Of a stretch of 64,000 nucleotides of DNA, positions 51,805-60,576 are shown piece after piece. Origin of the DNA: JBPBQZ01 sp050955105 (lineage in GTDB: Bacteria; Pseudomonadota; Gammaproteobacteria; Burkholderiales; Burkholderiaceae); contig JBPBQZ010000085.1 in assembly GCA_050955105.1 (NCBI GenBank), positions 1-64,000 of the forward strand, read 5' to 3'. Position 1 is the first letter of the stretch, and each line of letters begins with the position of its first letter. The notes beneath the pieces were generated by a model that searched no databases, was not told where the DNA came from, and was given only the letters and a program-made list of their open reading frames with translations. The position numbers and the translations under genes were made by a program.

Positions 51805-52647
51805 ATGACTTCGTTAATAAAGTACGTCGTGCCGATGTTGCTTGCGGCCGCTTGTCTGCAGGCCGCGCAGGCCGACCAACTGCAGCAGATCAAAGACAGA
51901 AAGACCTTGGTTTGCGGCACTTTCGCCGGCATCGAACCATTCGGCTATGCCGATCCGAAGACCCGCCAGACGGTCGGCTTCGACGTCGATCTGTGCGCGG
52001 CGGTGGCGCATGAAATGGGCGTGGCACTCGATCATCGCGGCTTGGCGGTCGAAGCGCGTATCCCGGAATTGAATTTGGGAAGAGTCGACATTCTGATCGC
52101 CAACCTGGCGTACTCACAGTCGCGTGCCAAGCAAATCGACTATAGCGATGCCTACTATCTGGGCGCCGACATGGTGATTGTGAGAAAGGATGCAGGCATC
52201 ACCAGCCTCGAACAATTGGCCGGCAAGCGTATCAGCGCAACCAAGGCGTCCACCTCCGAACAAGCAGTGCGCATTCGGCTGCCTACCGCTACGCCGGTAA
52301 CGTTCCAGGATGCCTCGGCGGCCTATCTGGCCTTGCAGCAAGGCAAGGTAGAAGGTGCCACGTTCAACGCATTGACCTCGGCGATGTTCGTGCACGAAGG
52401 CGAGAAAGAAGGGCATCCGGTGCTGCTGATCAAAGAGCCGTTGATGGTCGAGCCGACCGGTATCGGCGTGAAGAAAGGCGAACCCGCGCTGCTGGCCGAA
52501 ATGAATCGCGTACTGGGCGTATTGGAAGCATCGGGTGAACTGACGCGGCTATGGAATAAATGGCTCGGTCCGAATACCGCGTACGGCCTGACGCGCGATT
52601 TCAAGACGACGCCGATCAAGGACATCAAGTTCACACCGCTGCCGTAA
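51805..52647 (+). CDS. Polar amino acid ABC transporter solute-binding protein (family 3)
   Basis: 280 residues. A signal peptide (MTSLIKYVVPMLLAAACLQA to AQA) precedes a type II binding fold with LVCGTFAGIEPFGYADPKTR, VGFDVDLCAAVAHEMG and LGRVDILIANLAYSQSRAKQ. GGAAGG precedes the ATG at 51805. The glutamate-type binding loops suggest an acidic or polar amino acid, but the arginine that usually holds the alpha-carboxylate is not certain from inspection. It is the last component of the transporter unit. Confidence 0.9.
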   Translation: MTSLIKYVVPMLLAAACLQAAQADQLQQIKDRKTLVCGTFAGIEPFGYADPKTRQTVGFDVDLCAAVAHEMGVALDHRGLAVEARIPELNLGRVDILIANLAYSQSRAKQIDYSDAYYLGADMVIVRKDAGITSLEQLAGKRISATKASTSEQAVRIRLPTATPVTFQDASAAYLALQQGKVEGATFNALTSAMFVHEGEKEGHPVLLIKEPLMVEPTGIGVKKGEPALLAEMNRVLGVLEASGELTRLWNKWLGPNTAYGLTRDFKTTPIKDIKFTPLP

Positions 52648-52702
52648 GCGTCGCGCACGGCATGCTTGATATAGCCTCTGATATGACTCGTAATGCGACC
52701 CC

Positions 52703-53173
52703 ATGATGAACCTCGCAGAACTTAAACAGTTGATTCGTCATCTCGAGCATGCCGGCATCCAGTCGTTGGCGGTGGATGCGCCAGGATTCCGCCTGCGCGT
52801 GGTGGCCGACTGGGGGGCGCGGCCGGCCTGCGTCGAATTACGGGATGACGCGGCAGGCGCAGCACCCGAGTTGCCGCCACCGGCGCCGGCCGCTGATGAG
52901 ACGCGCGAGACCGCAGCCGTCATATTGACCTCGCCCTTCATCGGCTTGTTCATGGCCGCGCACCCGACGCGTCCCGGCATGGGCGTTGAAGCAGGCTACC
53001 GCGCCGCGGCGCACGAAGTGCTGGGCCTGGTGAGCGTAGCGGGCGGTATTCTGCGGCCCTTGCGCGCGCCGTGCGCCGGCACCGTGGTCGAGCGCAGCGT
53101 GGCCAGCGGCGAACGTGTCGAGTTCGGCAGTCAAGTGTTCGTGCTACGTGCGCACGCGGAGGTAGCGTCCTGA
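52703..53173 (+). CDS. AccB-like carrier protein lacking the biotin lysine
   Basis: 156 residues with the full outline of a biotin carboxyl carrier protein: an AccB-type N-terminus (LAELKQLIRHLEHAGIQSLA), an Ala/Pro-rich linker (51-65) and a biotinyl fold (ILTSPFIGLFMAAHPTRPG, then AGTVVERSVASGERVEFGSQ). Where AccB has EAMKM, this protein has SVAGG (111-115), so the lysine is replaced by glycine and it cannot be biotinylated. No biotin carboxylase gene is nearby. AccB-AccC genes commonly accompany pxpBC-type genes; here only a dead carrier remains. The TGA overlaps the next start (TGATG). Confidence 0.8.
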   Translation: MMNLAELKQLIRHLEHAGIQSLAVDAPGFRLRVVADWGARPACVELRDDAAGAAPELPPPAPAADETRETAAVILTSPFIGLFMAAHPTRPGMGVEAGYRAAAHEVLGLVSVAGGILRPLRAPCAGTVVERSVASGERVEFGSQVFVLRAHAEVAS

Positions 53174-54084
53174 TGCGAATCGTTGCCAGTGGTCTCGAAT
53201 TTCCGGAAGGGCCGATCGCGCTGTCGGACGGCTCGCTGCTGCTCGTGGAAATCGCGCGACAGACGCTGACGCGCATCACCCCCAGCGGCCATCTCGAAAA
53301 GATCGCCGAGATACCCGGCGGGCCGAATGGTGCCGCGATCGGTCCCGACGGCTTGGTATACGTCTGCAACAACGGCGGCTTCAACTGGGTACGCGAGGGC
53401 GCAACGCTGCGGCCGCATCTACAGGCCGATGCGTATCGCGGCGGCAGCATCGACGTCGTCGATTTGCAAACCGGCCAAGTGCGCTGCCTGTACGATCGTT
53501 GCGGACCACACCGGCTGAAGGGTCCGAACGACCTGGTGTTCGACGCACACGGCGGCTTCTGGTTCACCGACATAGGCAAGCGCCGCGAGCGCGATCAGGA
53601 TCGTGGTTTCGTCTACTGGGCGCGGGCCGACGGCTCGGAAATCCGCGAGGTAATCGCCGGCATGTTATCGCCCAATGGCATCGCTCTGTCACCCGATGGC
53701 CAGCGGCTATATGTTGCCGAGACCGATACCGGGCGTCTCTGGTATTGGGATATCACCGGTCCCGGCATGCTGCGCAAACGCGCCTGGCCCGCGCATTACG
53801 GAGCGACGCTGCTGGCGGCGGCGCCCGGGTGTGGTCGCTTCGACAGCATGGCGGTAAGCGCATCGGGCAGAGTCTGCGTGGCGGCACTCAGCGACTGCGC
53901 TATCTTCGAAACGCCGGCCGATGGCGCGTGGACGCGCTCGCATCCCGTGCCCGACCTGGCCGTCACCAATCTATGTTTTGGCGGCGCTGATTTGTGTACC
54001 GCCTACGTCACCATGTCTTACGAAGGCAAAGTCGCCGCCATGGATTGGCACGAGCCCGGCCTGGCGCTTAACTTCCACCTATAG
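53173..54084 (+). CDS. SMP-30/gluconolactonase-type lactonase
   Basis: 303 residues, six-bladed propeller. Family signs are EFPEGPIALSDGSLLLVE near the N-terminus, GPNDLVFDAHGGFWFTDIG and LSPNGIALSPDGQRLYVAET, which supply the Glu, Asn and Asp metal ligands, and FDSMAVSASGRV. Such enzymes open sugar or hydroxyacid lactones with a divalent metal. Start and the preceding stop overlap (TGATG). In this cluster a lactone form of a hydroxy-amino or hydroxy-oxo acid is a plausible substrate. Confidence 0.88.
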   Translation: MRIVASGLEFPEGPIALSDGSLLLVEIARQTLTRITPSGHLEKIAEIPGGPNGAAIGPDGLVYVCNNGGFNWVREGATLRPHLQADAYRGGSIDVVDLQTGQVRCLYDRCGPHRLKGPNDLVFDAHGGFWFTDIGKRRERDQDRGFVYWARADGSEIREVIAGMLSPNGIALSPDGQRLYVAETDTGRLWYWDITGPGMLRKRAWPAHYGATLLAAAPGCGRFDSMAVSASGRVCVAALSDCAIFETPADGAWTRSHPVPDLAVTNLCFGGADLCTAYVTMSYEGKVAAMDWHEPGLALNFHL

Positions 54085-54756
54085 ATGACGCGCATGAAAC
54101 GCTCCCTTGCACCTCGTCTTAGCGCTGTGGGCGAGGGCGCTCTCCTGATGGAGGCACCCGGTTCCTTGCGGCTGTCCGTGCAGCAGCGCATCTGGGCGCT
54201 GGCCGAACTGGTGCCGGACTGGCCGTGCGTCACCGACGTGGTATTGGGCATGACGAATCTGCTGGTACTGTTCGATCCGCAGGGCACCGACGGCGCGACC
54301 CTGGGCGCGCGGCTCGTCAAGGCATGGGAACAGACGCCGCCACGCGCGCGCGCCGGACGTGTGGTCGACATCCCGGTAACCTATGGCGGCGAGATGGGCG
54401 CTGATCTACCCTATGTCGCCGAGCGCGCTGGACTGACGATCGACGAGGTGGTGCGTCTGCATGCCACGGCGTCGCTAACGGTTTATGCATTGGGCAGTTC
54501 GCCGGGATTCGCCTACCTGGGCGGTATCCCCGAAGCGATTTTCACGCCGCGCCGCGCGGTGCCGATCGCTCGGGCGGCCGGACGCTCGGTCATGATAGGC
54601 GGCTCGCAAACCGGGGTTTCCTGGGCCGCGGGGCCGACCGGCTGGCATGTGATCGGGCGCGCCAGCATCGATGTGTTCGATCTGGCGAACGATCCGCCGG
54701 CACTGCTGGAACCCGGCGACATCGTGCGCTTTCGCGTCGAGCAGGTCATCACATGA
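54085..54756 (+). CDS. pxpB: 5-oxoprolinase subunit PxpB
   Basis: 223 residues, cyclophilin-like KipI/AHS1 family. VVDIPVTYGGEMGADLPYVA, the SSPGFAYLGGIPEAIFTPRR motif and GGSQTGVSWAAGPTGWHVIG are diagnostic. With PxpC and PxpA it makes the prokaryotic ATP-dependent 5-oxoprolinase, which opens pyroglutamate to glutamate. It starts right after the lactonase stop and overlaps pxpC by 4 nt. Confidence 0.92.
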   Translation: MTRMKRSLAPRLSAVGEGALLMEAPGSLRLSVQQRIWALAELVPDWPCVTDVVLGMTNLLVLFDPQGTDGATLGARLVKAWEQTPPRARAGRVVDIPVTYGGEMGADLPYVAERAGLTIDEVVRLHATASLTVYALGSSPGFAYLGGIPEAIFTPRRAVPIARAAGRSVMIGGSQTGVSWAAGPTGWHVIGRASIDVFDLANDPPALLEPGDIVRFRVEQVIT

Positions 54757-55721
54757 TCGAGATTCTGCAGGCGATGGCGCTCACCACCGTGCAAGATCTC
54801 GGTCGCGTCGGCTACCGGCGCTTTGGCGTGGGTACGGCGGGCGCCATGGATCCGGTGGCGCTGCAAGTGGGCAACCTGATGTTGGGCAACGCCGCCGACG
54901 CCGCGGCGCTCGAGATCAATCTGTTTCCTTTTCGCGCGCGCTTCCTGCACGACACGGCGTTTGCGGTAACCGGCGCCGATTGCCGACCGCTGCTGGACGG
55001 CAAGCCGCTGATGCCTTGGTGGGCCGCGACCGCGCGCGCCGGTCAGGAGTTGAGCCTGCATGCGCCTGCCAGTGCGGCGCGCGCTTATGTCTGTGTGGGC
55101 GGCGGCATCGACGTGCCGCGCGTACTGGGCTCGCGCAGCACGCAGTTGCGCGGCGCGATCGGCGGCTTCCACGGCAGGATGTTGGTGAAGAACGACGTCG
55201 TGCCGGCCGCTTGTTACACCGGCGCGTCGATCGACTTCGGCGTGTTGCCGCCCGAGGCCGAGCTGGACGCACCGCATAGCGAGCGCGGCACGCTCACGCT
55301 ACGCGTCATTCCTGCGGGCGAATATGCGTCGTTCACCGCGGCCTCGCGCGATGCCTTCTGGCGCAGCGACTGGAGCGTTACGCTGCAAAGCAATCGCACC
55401 GGCTATCGTCTGGCCGGCGAGGGCTTGAGCTTGCGCGGCGCGCTGGAAATGCGTTCATATGGTGTGGTGCCCGGCCTCGTGCAGGTGCCGCCCTCCGGTC
55501 AACCGATCATTCAGATGGCCGATGCGAATGTCTCCGGCGGCTATCCCAAAATTGCCACCGTGATCGGCGCCGATCTTTGGCGCCTGGGACAAGCGGCACC
55601 GCGCACCAGGCTGCGCTTCGTCGAGACCTCGGCGGCCGATGCGGTGCAGGCGTCGTCGCAAATCCGTGCGTATCTGGAGCGCGTGAAGCGCCTCGCCGCG
55701 CGTGCCCGGCTGGATGCCTGA
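54753..55721 (+). CDS. pxpC: 5-oxoprolinase subunit PxpC
   Basis: 322 residues, AHS2/KipA family (biotin-dependent carboxyltransferase-like). TTVQDLGRVGYRRFGVGTAG, MDPVALQVGNLMLGN and GGGIDVPRVLGSRSTQLRGA are hallmarks, as is QMADANVSGGYPKIATVIGA. It forms a complex with PxpB. The ATGA overlap with pxpB indicates translational coupling. The 49-bp gap to pxpA is short. Confidence 0.92.
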   Translation: MIEILQAMALTTVQDLGRVGYRRFGVGTAGAMDPVALQVGNLMLGNAADAAALEINLFPFRARFLHDTAFAVTGADCRPLLDGKPLMPWWAATARAGQELSLHAPASAARAYVCVGGGIDVPRVLGSRSTQLRGAIGGFHGRMLVKNDVVPAACYTGASIDFGVLPPEAELDAPHSERGTLTLRVIPAGEYASFTAASRDAFWRSDWSVTLQSNRTGYRLAGEGLSLRGALEMRSYGVVPGLVQVPPSGQPIIQMADANVSGGYPKIATVIGADLWRLGQAAPRTRLRFVETSAADAVQASSQIRAYLERVKRLAARARLDA

Positions 55722-55770
55722 AGCATGTGCCGACCCTGAGTGCCACCGAATCATTTTTTATCGAGACAGC

Positions 55771-56538
55771 ATGCAAATCGACATCAATGCGGACTTGGGC
55801 GAGGCCTTCGGGGTTTACAAGATGGCCGACGACGCAAGCCTGCTGGACGTGATCTCTTCCGCCAATATCGCTTGTGGCTTCCATGCCGGTGATCCCTTGA
55901 TCATGACGCGCACCGTCGAGCAGGCGCTGGCGCGCGGCGTCGACATCGGCGCTCATCCCGGATTCCAGGACCTCGCGCATTTCGGCCGGCGGCGGCTGCC
56001 GATCGAACCGAAACGTCTCGAAGCAGAGATCCTGTATCAAATGGGCGCGCTGGACGGCATCGCTCGTACGCACGGTGCCCGCGTCGGGCATATGAGCTTC
56101 CACGGCGCACTTGGCAACATCCTCTACAAGGATCGCGGGCTGGCCGAGCGCTTGATCGGTGCGATCGCCGCTTTCGACCGCGACATCATCATGCCGGTGG
56201 CACCCAATACTGAGATAGAACGGGCGGCCGAGAAACATGGCTTGCGAACGCTGCGCAAATTTTTCGCCGATCGCGCCTACGATCGCGCCGGCATGCTGGT
56301 GAGTCGCGAGATCGCCGGCGCGGTCATCCACAACAACGCGGTGGCCGCGGCGCGGGTCGTGCAACTGCTCGACTCCGGCACGGTTACAACGCTCGACGGC
56401 GAGAGCATAAAGATTTCAGCGCAGATCGTCGTCGTGCATAGCGATACGCCGGGTGCCATCGATTTGGCGCAGGCCATACGCAGCGCCGTCGAAGCGGGCG
56501 GCGGACACATCGTGCCGATGTCCAGGCTACAGGCTTGA
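55771..56538 (+). CDS. pxpA: 5-oxoprolinase subunit PxpA (LamB/YcsF family)
   Basis: 255 residues. DINADLGEAFGVYKMADDAS, SSANIACGFHAGDPLIM, GAHPGFQDLAHFGRR and HMSFHGALGN are the family signatures, with metal-binding His and Asp residues of the TIM-barrel. PxpA hydrolyses the phosphorylated lactam intermediate made by PxpBC. The start at 55771 gives the canonical MQIDINADLGE; the upstream extension is a pxpC shadow. Confidence 0.92.
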   Translation: MQIDINADLGEAFGVYKMADDASLLDVISSANIACGFHAGDPLIMTRTVEQALARGVDIGAHPGFQDLAHFGRRRLPIEPKRLEAEILYQMGALDGIARTHGARVGHMSFHGALGNILYKDRGLAERLIGAIAAFDRDIIMPVAPNTEIERAAEKHGLRTLRKFFADRAYDRAGMLVSREIAGAVIHNNAVAAARVVQLLDSGTVTTLDGESIKISAQIVVVHSDTPGAIDLAQAIRSAVEAGGGHIVPMSRLQA

Positions 56539-56666
56539 AGGGCAAGCCAGCTTACGTGGCCAGCTTACGTAGCGAAATTACCCAGCCGAATTACCAACCC
56601 GATTGCAGATCCGAATTAAAACCCGCGCGCAAGCGCCAGCCACCTCATTCCCCGAGCCTGACCGAC

Positions 56667-57362
56667 ATGAACCAAGTCCCAGCGCATCATCCCATCCGCC
56701 GCGATTTCGAGCGTGTATCCCCCGACCTCGTGGCCCGCGCCCGCATCTATCAAGCCGCCATCCTGGCCGACGTTGCCGGTCGGCGCGGTACCCTGCACGG
56801 CCGCATCCAGCCCTTGGCGACGACCATGCGAGTGGCCGGCCCGGCTTTCACAGTCGAGGTGCGGCCCGGCGACAATCTGATGATCCACGCGGCGCTGGCA
56901 ATGGCGCGCCCGGGCGATGTGATCGTGGTCGACGGCAAAGGCGATCTCAGTTGCGCGCTGACCGGCGCGCTCATGTCGGCACAGGCCGCCGCGGCCGGCC
57001 TTGGCGGCTTTGTCATCGACGCCGCCGTAAGAGACCGCGAAGAATGTGCGGCGCGCGAGTTTCCGATTTTTGCCGCGGGCTGCAATCCGAACGGGCCGAC
57101 GCGCAGCTTGGCCGGGCAGATCGGCTGGCCGATCTCGATTGCAGGCACCGCAGTCGAACCTGGCGATCTCATCGTCGGCGACGCGGATGGGGTGGTGGTG
57201 ATTCCGCGCTCGCAAGCGGCACGCATCGTGGCGGCCGCGCAAGCCAAGGTCGATCTCGAATTGGCGCGCGTCGCCGCGATCCGACAAGGTAATCTGGTGA
57301 GTGCGTGGCTGCCCATGAGCCTGCGCGCATTGGGATTGCTGGGTGCGGACGAAGCGCTTTGA
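56667..57362 (+). CDS. RraA-family aldolase (HMG/CHA aldolase-like)
   Basis: 231 residues. The RraA/LigK fold is shown by GRIQPLATTMRVAGPAFTVE, GDNLMIHAALAMARPGDVIV, GGFVIDAAVRDREEC (the active-site Arg-Asp pair) and GDADGVVVIP. Members in catabolic clusters are divalent-metal class II pyruvate aldolases cleaving 4-hydroxy-4-methyl-2-oxoglutarate or 4-carboxy-4-hydroxy-2-oxoadipate. The length exceeds RraA itself (about 160) and matches the aldolase group. The start at 56667 was chosen because the upstream frame is low in similarity. It follows pxpA by 128 bp. Confidence 0.88.
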   Translation: MNQVPAHHPIRRDFERVSPDLVARARIYQAAILADVAGRRGTLHGRIQPLATTMRVAGPAFTVEVRPGDNLMIHAALAMARPGDVIVVDGKGDLSCALTGALMSAQAAAAGLGGFVIDAAVRDREECAAREFPIFAAGCNPNGPTRSLAGQIGWPISIAGTAVEPGDLIVGDADGVVVIPRSQAARIVAAAQAKVDLELARVAAIRQGNLVSAWLPMSLRALGLLGADEAL

Positions 57363-57392
57363 AGCCCACGCTACAACGCCGAACCAAACAGA

Positions 57393-58139
57393 ATGACTAA
57401 AATCGACGACAAAAACCTCGACTCCGACCGCATCGATCGTTCCGTCAATGCGGCGGCCCGCACGCTCGCCTTGCTGGATGCCTTCATCGACCGTGACGGC
57501 CCATTGACGCTGGCCGATCTCGAAGCGCAGACGGGACTCTTCAAGAGCGTGATCCTGCGTTACATGCTCTCGCTCGAATCCTCCGGCTATGTGCAGAGGC
57601 GTCCGGACGGACGCTACCGCTTGGGCGTACGCGCTTATCAACTCGGCTGCACCTACGAGCATTCATTCGACCTGTCCGAGCAGGTGATTCCGGCACTTGA
57701 ATGGCTGACCGAGAAAACCAGCGAAAGCAGTTCCCTGTACATCAGGGAAGGCAACGAGCGTATCTGCCTGTTGCGCAAGGATTCCCCGCAGATGCTGAAG
57801 GCCAGTATTCCACCGGGCACGCGCTTGCCGCTGGATGATTCGGCCACTGCACAAGTATTCAAGAGATTCTCGGGCGTGGCGCTTGAGCGCTGGTCGCTCG
57901 AGCAGTGCATCTGCTACTCGTCCGGCCTGCCCAATCAGCTGATCGAAACCACGCGCTATACCGCGTCGATGTCGGCGCCAGTGTTTCGCTTCGGCGAAGT
58001 GCTGGTCGGCGCACTCACCGTGGCGGGGCCGCTCGGTCGCTTCGACCCGGCGCAACAGGCGGCGCGGCAGTTACTGCTGGAAGCCGCGATGGACTTGTCC
58101 TTCGCGCTGGGTGCGAGGATTCCCGCCGATGAAAAATAA
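57393..58139 (+). CDS. IclR-family transcriptional regulator
   Basis: 248 residues. The winged helix includes RTLALLDAFIDRDGPLTLAD and GLFKSVILRYMLSLESSGYV, followed by an IclR effector domain (ALEWLTEKTSESSSLYIREG and RYTASMSAPVFRFGEVLVGA). Such regulators sense small carboxylates. It is encoded near the end of the oxoprolinase/aldolase cluster in the same direction, so it probably controls it. The palindrome at 48185-48203 before the first gene is the best candidate operator. Confidence 0.92.
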   Translation: MTKIDDKNLDSDRIDRSVNAAARTLALLDAFIDRDGPLTLADLEAQTGLFKSVILRYMLSLESSGYVQRRPDGRYRLGVRAYQLGCTYEHSFDLSEQVIPALEWLTEKTSESSSLYIREGNERICLLRKDSPQMLKASIPPGTRLPLDDSATAQVFKRFSGVALERWSLEQCICYSSGLPNQLIETTRYTASMSAPVFRFGEVLVGALTVAGPLGRFDPAQQAARQLLLEAAMDLSFALGARIPADEK

Positions 58140-59214
58140 ACACCATATGATGATCGCCGGCGCCACCGGCTTGATCGGCGCCACGGCCATCGAACACTTC
58201 ACCGGCTTGCCCGACTGGTCGCTCACAGCCCTGTCGCGCCGCAAGCCGGCAGCGCGCGCGGGATTGCGGCATATCAGTGTCGACCTCACCGACTATCCGG
58301 CCTGCGAACGCGCATTGAGCGAGGTCGACGACGTCACGCATCTGCTGTATGCAGCGCTTTATGAGAAACCCGACCTGGTCGCCGGCTGGCGCGACGAAGC
58401 GCAAATGGCGGTGAATCTCGCCATGCTGCAGAACCTCATCAACGTGTTGGACATTCGCGCGCCGGCACTACGCCACATCACCATCCTGCAAGGCAGCAAG
58501 GCCTACGGTTCGCATATCGAGCCGGCACCGGTGCCCTGCAAGGAACGCGCGCCGCGCCATCCACATCAAAGCTTCTATTGGCTGCAGGAAGATTTCCTGC
58601 GGTCCATGCAGCCGAAGCGCGGCTGGAACTTCTCGATCCTGCGGCCGCAGATGGTGATGGGATATGCGCTGAACAGTCCGATGAACGTGGTCGCCGCGGT
58701 CGGCGCGTATGCGGTGATACAGCGCGAACTGGGGCGGCCCTTGTGCTTTCCGGGCGGCGGTCCATACGTCTATGGCGCGAGCGATAGCCGGGTCATCGCG
58801 CGCGCGGTCGAATTCGTCGGCACACACGAGATCGCGGCGAATGAAACCTATAACGTCAACAACGGCGATGTGTGGATGTGGCGCGAAGTATGGCCGCGCA
58901 TTGCCAGGCATTTCGGGATGGCGCTAGGCGAACCGACGCCCCAGCGTCTGAGCGAAACCATGCCCGCCCATGAAGCGCTATGGACCCGCATCGGCGAGAA
59001 ATACGCTCTGGCGCCGGTGCCGCTGTCGCAATTGGTCGGCAGTTCCTGGCAATTCACCGACGGCTCGTTCGCCTATGGCATCGAGCGGCCGGCGCACTCA
59101 CTGCTCAGCAGCATCAAGCTGCGGCAGCACGGTTTTACCGATTGCCTCGATACGGAAGATGCGTTGATCTACTGGCTGACACGCATGCAGGACGAAAAGG
59201 TTTTGCCGCGGTAG
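58129..59214 (+). CDS. Extended SDR / PRISE-type NAD(P)-dependent reductase or epimerase
   Basis: 361 residues. The Rossmann motif is GATGLIG near the N-terminus. ILQGSKAYGSH and HQSFYWLQEDFLRSMQPKRG resemble the active-site region of progesterone 5-beta-reductase/iridoid synthase-like (PRISE) SDRs, which reduce activated C=C bonds; this group keeps a Tyr but not the usual YxxxK. The start at 58129 overlaps the IclR stop by 11 nt. It is the last gene of the cluster. The substrate is unknown. Confidence 0.82.
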   Translation: MKNKHHMMIAGATGLIGATAIEHFTGLPDWSLTALSRRKPAARAGLRHISVDLTDYPACERALSEVDDVTHLLYAALYEKPDLVAGWRDEAQMAVNLAMLQNLINVLDIRAPALRHITILQGSKAYGSHIEPAPVPCKERAPRHPHQSFYWLQEDFLRSMQPKRGWNFSILRPQMVMGYALNSPMNVVAAVGAYAVIQRELGRPLCFPGGGPYVYGASDSRVIARAVEFVGTHEIAANETYNVNNGDVWMWREVWPRIARHFGMALGEPTPQRLSETMPAHEALWTRIGEKYALAPVPLSQLVGSSWQFTDGSFAYGIERPAHSLLSSIKLRQHGFTDCLDTEDALIYWLTRMQDEKVLPR

Positions 59215-59238
59215 GCGCGCGGGTCGAGTAGTTACGAG

Positions 59239-59261
59239 CAGGGCGGCAGCTTGCCGCCCTG
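59239..59261. terminator. Perfect hairpin between convergent genes
   Basis: CAGGGCGGCA (59239-59248) and TGCCGCCCTG (59252-59261) form a perfect 10-bp GC-rich stem with a GCT loop, 25 nt after the SDR stop and before the convergent Rieske oxygenase stop. No T-run follows, so it may stop RNA polymerase only weakly or protect 3' ends. Confidence 0.5.
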
Positions 59262-59344
59262 AGCGGTGGCGTCCAGCGTTCAGGCCGGACAGAAGCGTTC
59301 GGACCAGCGCGCCGCCGGGCCGGCGCGGCGCCTGCGTCGCTTGC

Positions 59345-60487
59345 CTACTCGCTGGCTTCCTTCATCAACCAGATCTTCTTCGCCTGCGGTGCCGTCACCC
59401 GATTGGGCAGCCCCGCGCTGGCCAGCAATTGGCGGAGTTGGATAATGGCCGGCGATACCTCCTGGTTCCAGTCATCGCCCTGCCGGTCGTGCGCCTCTTG
59501 CTCGCGTTCAACGATCCAGCGGTCTTCCTTGAAAATGCGCTCGGTGAACCACACCAGCAGCGGCCACGCCACATTCAAGATGCCTGGAATACTCGGCTTG
59601 CGAATCGACAGCAGGCCGAAGGTGCGGTTGCGCGTTTGCGCGGCGTCGAGCGGCACGTAGACGATCCACAAGTCCATCACCACCGTGCCGTCCTTGGTAA
59701 CGATACGCAGCGTCTGGTAGGGATACTCGGTGCGGATCGTCATCACGTCTTTGTCGTTGTTGTCCTCCGAGCGTTTGCGACTCTGGCCGAACACCACGGC
59801 TTCGCCGAGTGGTTGCTTGCCGGCCATGCGCGCGAAGGTGTAGTCGACTTCCGCCCAGCCGGCGCCCGCGCGCGTGGCGATGGTGCGCGCGCGCATCTGG
59901 CCCATCTGCCGGCGATGCAGAAACTGATGATTCATATCCATCAGATTCTCGTGCATGAACGAGTAGTGGCAAGCCACTTCGCGGCCGAGACGGCGAGTTT
60001 TGTATTTCGGGTCCGCCACCGAGCCGAGTGCCGGCAGCGGCCGTGTGCTGGCCAGTGCCGGGTCGCCCGGGAAAATGAAGATAACCCCCTGCGCTTCCTG
60101 GCACGGATAAGCGCGCACACCGTTGGGCAGGGAGTCATCGCCTAGATACGGTACGTTGACGCACCGACCGTCGCGATCGTAGGCCCAGCCGTGATAGCAG
60201 CACTTCAATGTTTCGCCATCCACCACGCCGGCGTTGAGCGGCACCTGGCGATGTGCGCAGCGGTCCTCCAGCGCGAACACCGCGCCGGTTTTGGTACGCA
60301 CCAGCACGATCGGCTCGCCCGCGTAATGCACGCCGTGCGCGTGGCCCGCGCGCACTTCGCGCGACCAGGCCACCGGATACCAGAAATCGGGATGGATATC
60401 GACGCGGCGCAGGTCGCGATGCACCGGCGCCGGGATGAGAGGGCTGATTTCGCCGATTTCAGTATCGGACAGGGGCGCAGCAAGCAT
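59345..60487 (-). CDS. Rieske non-heme iron oxygenase, alpha subunit type
   Basis: 380 residues. Rieske ligands are C77 and H79 (CAHRQVP), then C96 and H99 (CCYHGW). The mononuclear iron site lies in HENLMDMNHQFLH, with the bridging Asp and the His pair. It uses O2 and electrons from a reductase to hydroxylate or demethylate an organic substrate. ATG at 60487 has GAGGAGA at the correct distance; the ATG seven codons earlier overlaps that site. No reductase is adjacent; the flavin/[2Fe-2S] reductase at 1959-3098 has the right architecture for a partner. Confidence 0.9.
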   Translation of the reverse strand: MLAAPLSDTEIGEISPLIPAPVHRDLRRVDIHPDFWYPVAWSREVRAGHAHGVHYAGEPIVLVRTKTGAVFALEDRCAHRQVPLNAGVVDGETLKCCYHGWAYDRDGRCVNVPYLGDDSLPNGVRAYPCQEAQGVIFIFPGDPALASTRPLPALGSVADPKYKTRRLGREVACHYSFMHENLMDMNHQFLHRRQMGQMRARTIATRAGAGWAEVDYTFARMAGKQPLGEAVVFGQSRKRSEDNNDKDVMTIRTEYPYQTLRIVTKDGTVVMDLWIVYVPLDAAQTRNRTFGLLSIRKPSIPGILNVAWPLLVWFTERIFKEDRWIVEREQEAHDRQGDDWNQEVSPAIIQLRQLLASAGLPNRVTAPQAKKIWLMKEASE

Positions 60488-60576
60488 GTAACGCGTCTCC
60501 TCAGACAAGACGAAGGGGATGCGGCCGGGTCGCGACAGGCCGTGAGTGTCAGCAGTCTACCCGAGTCGACGCGATG

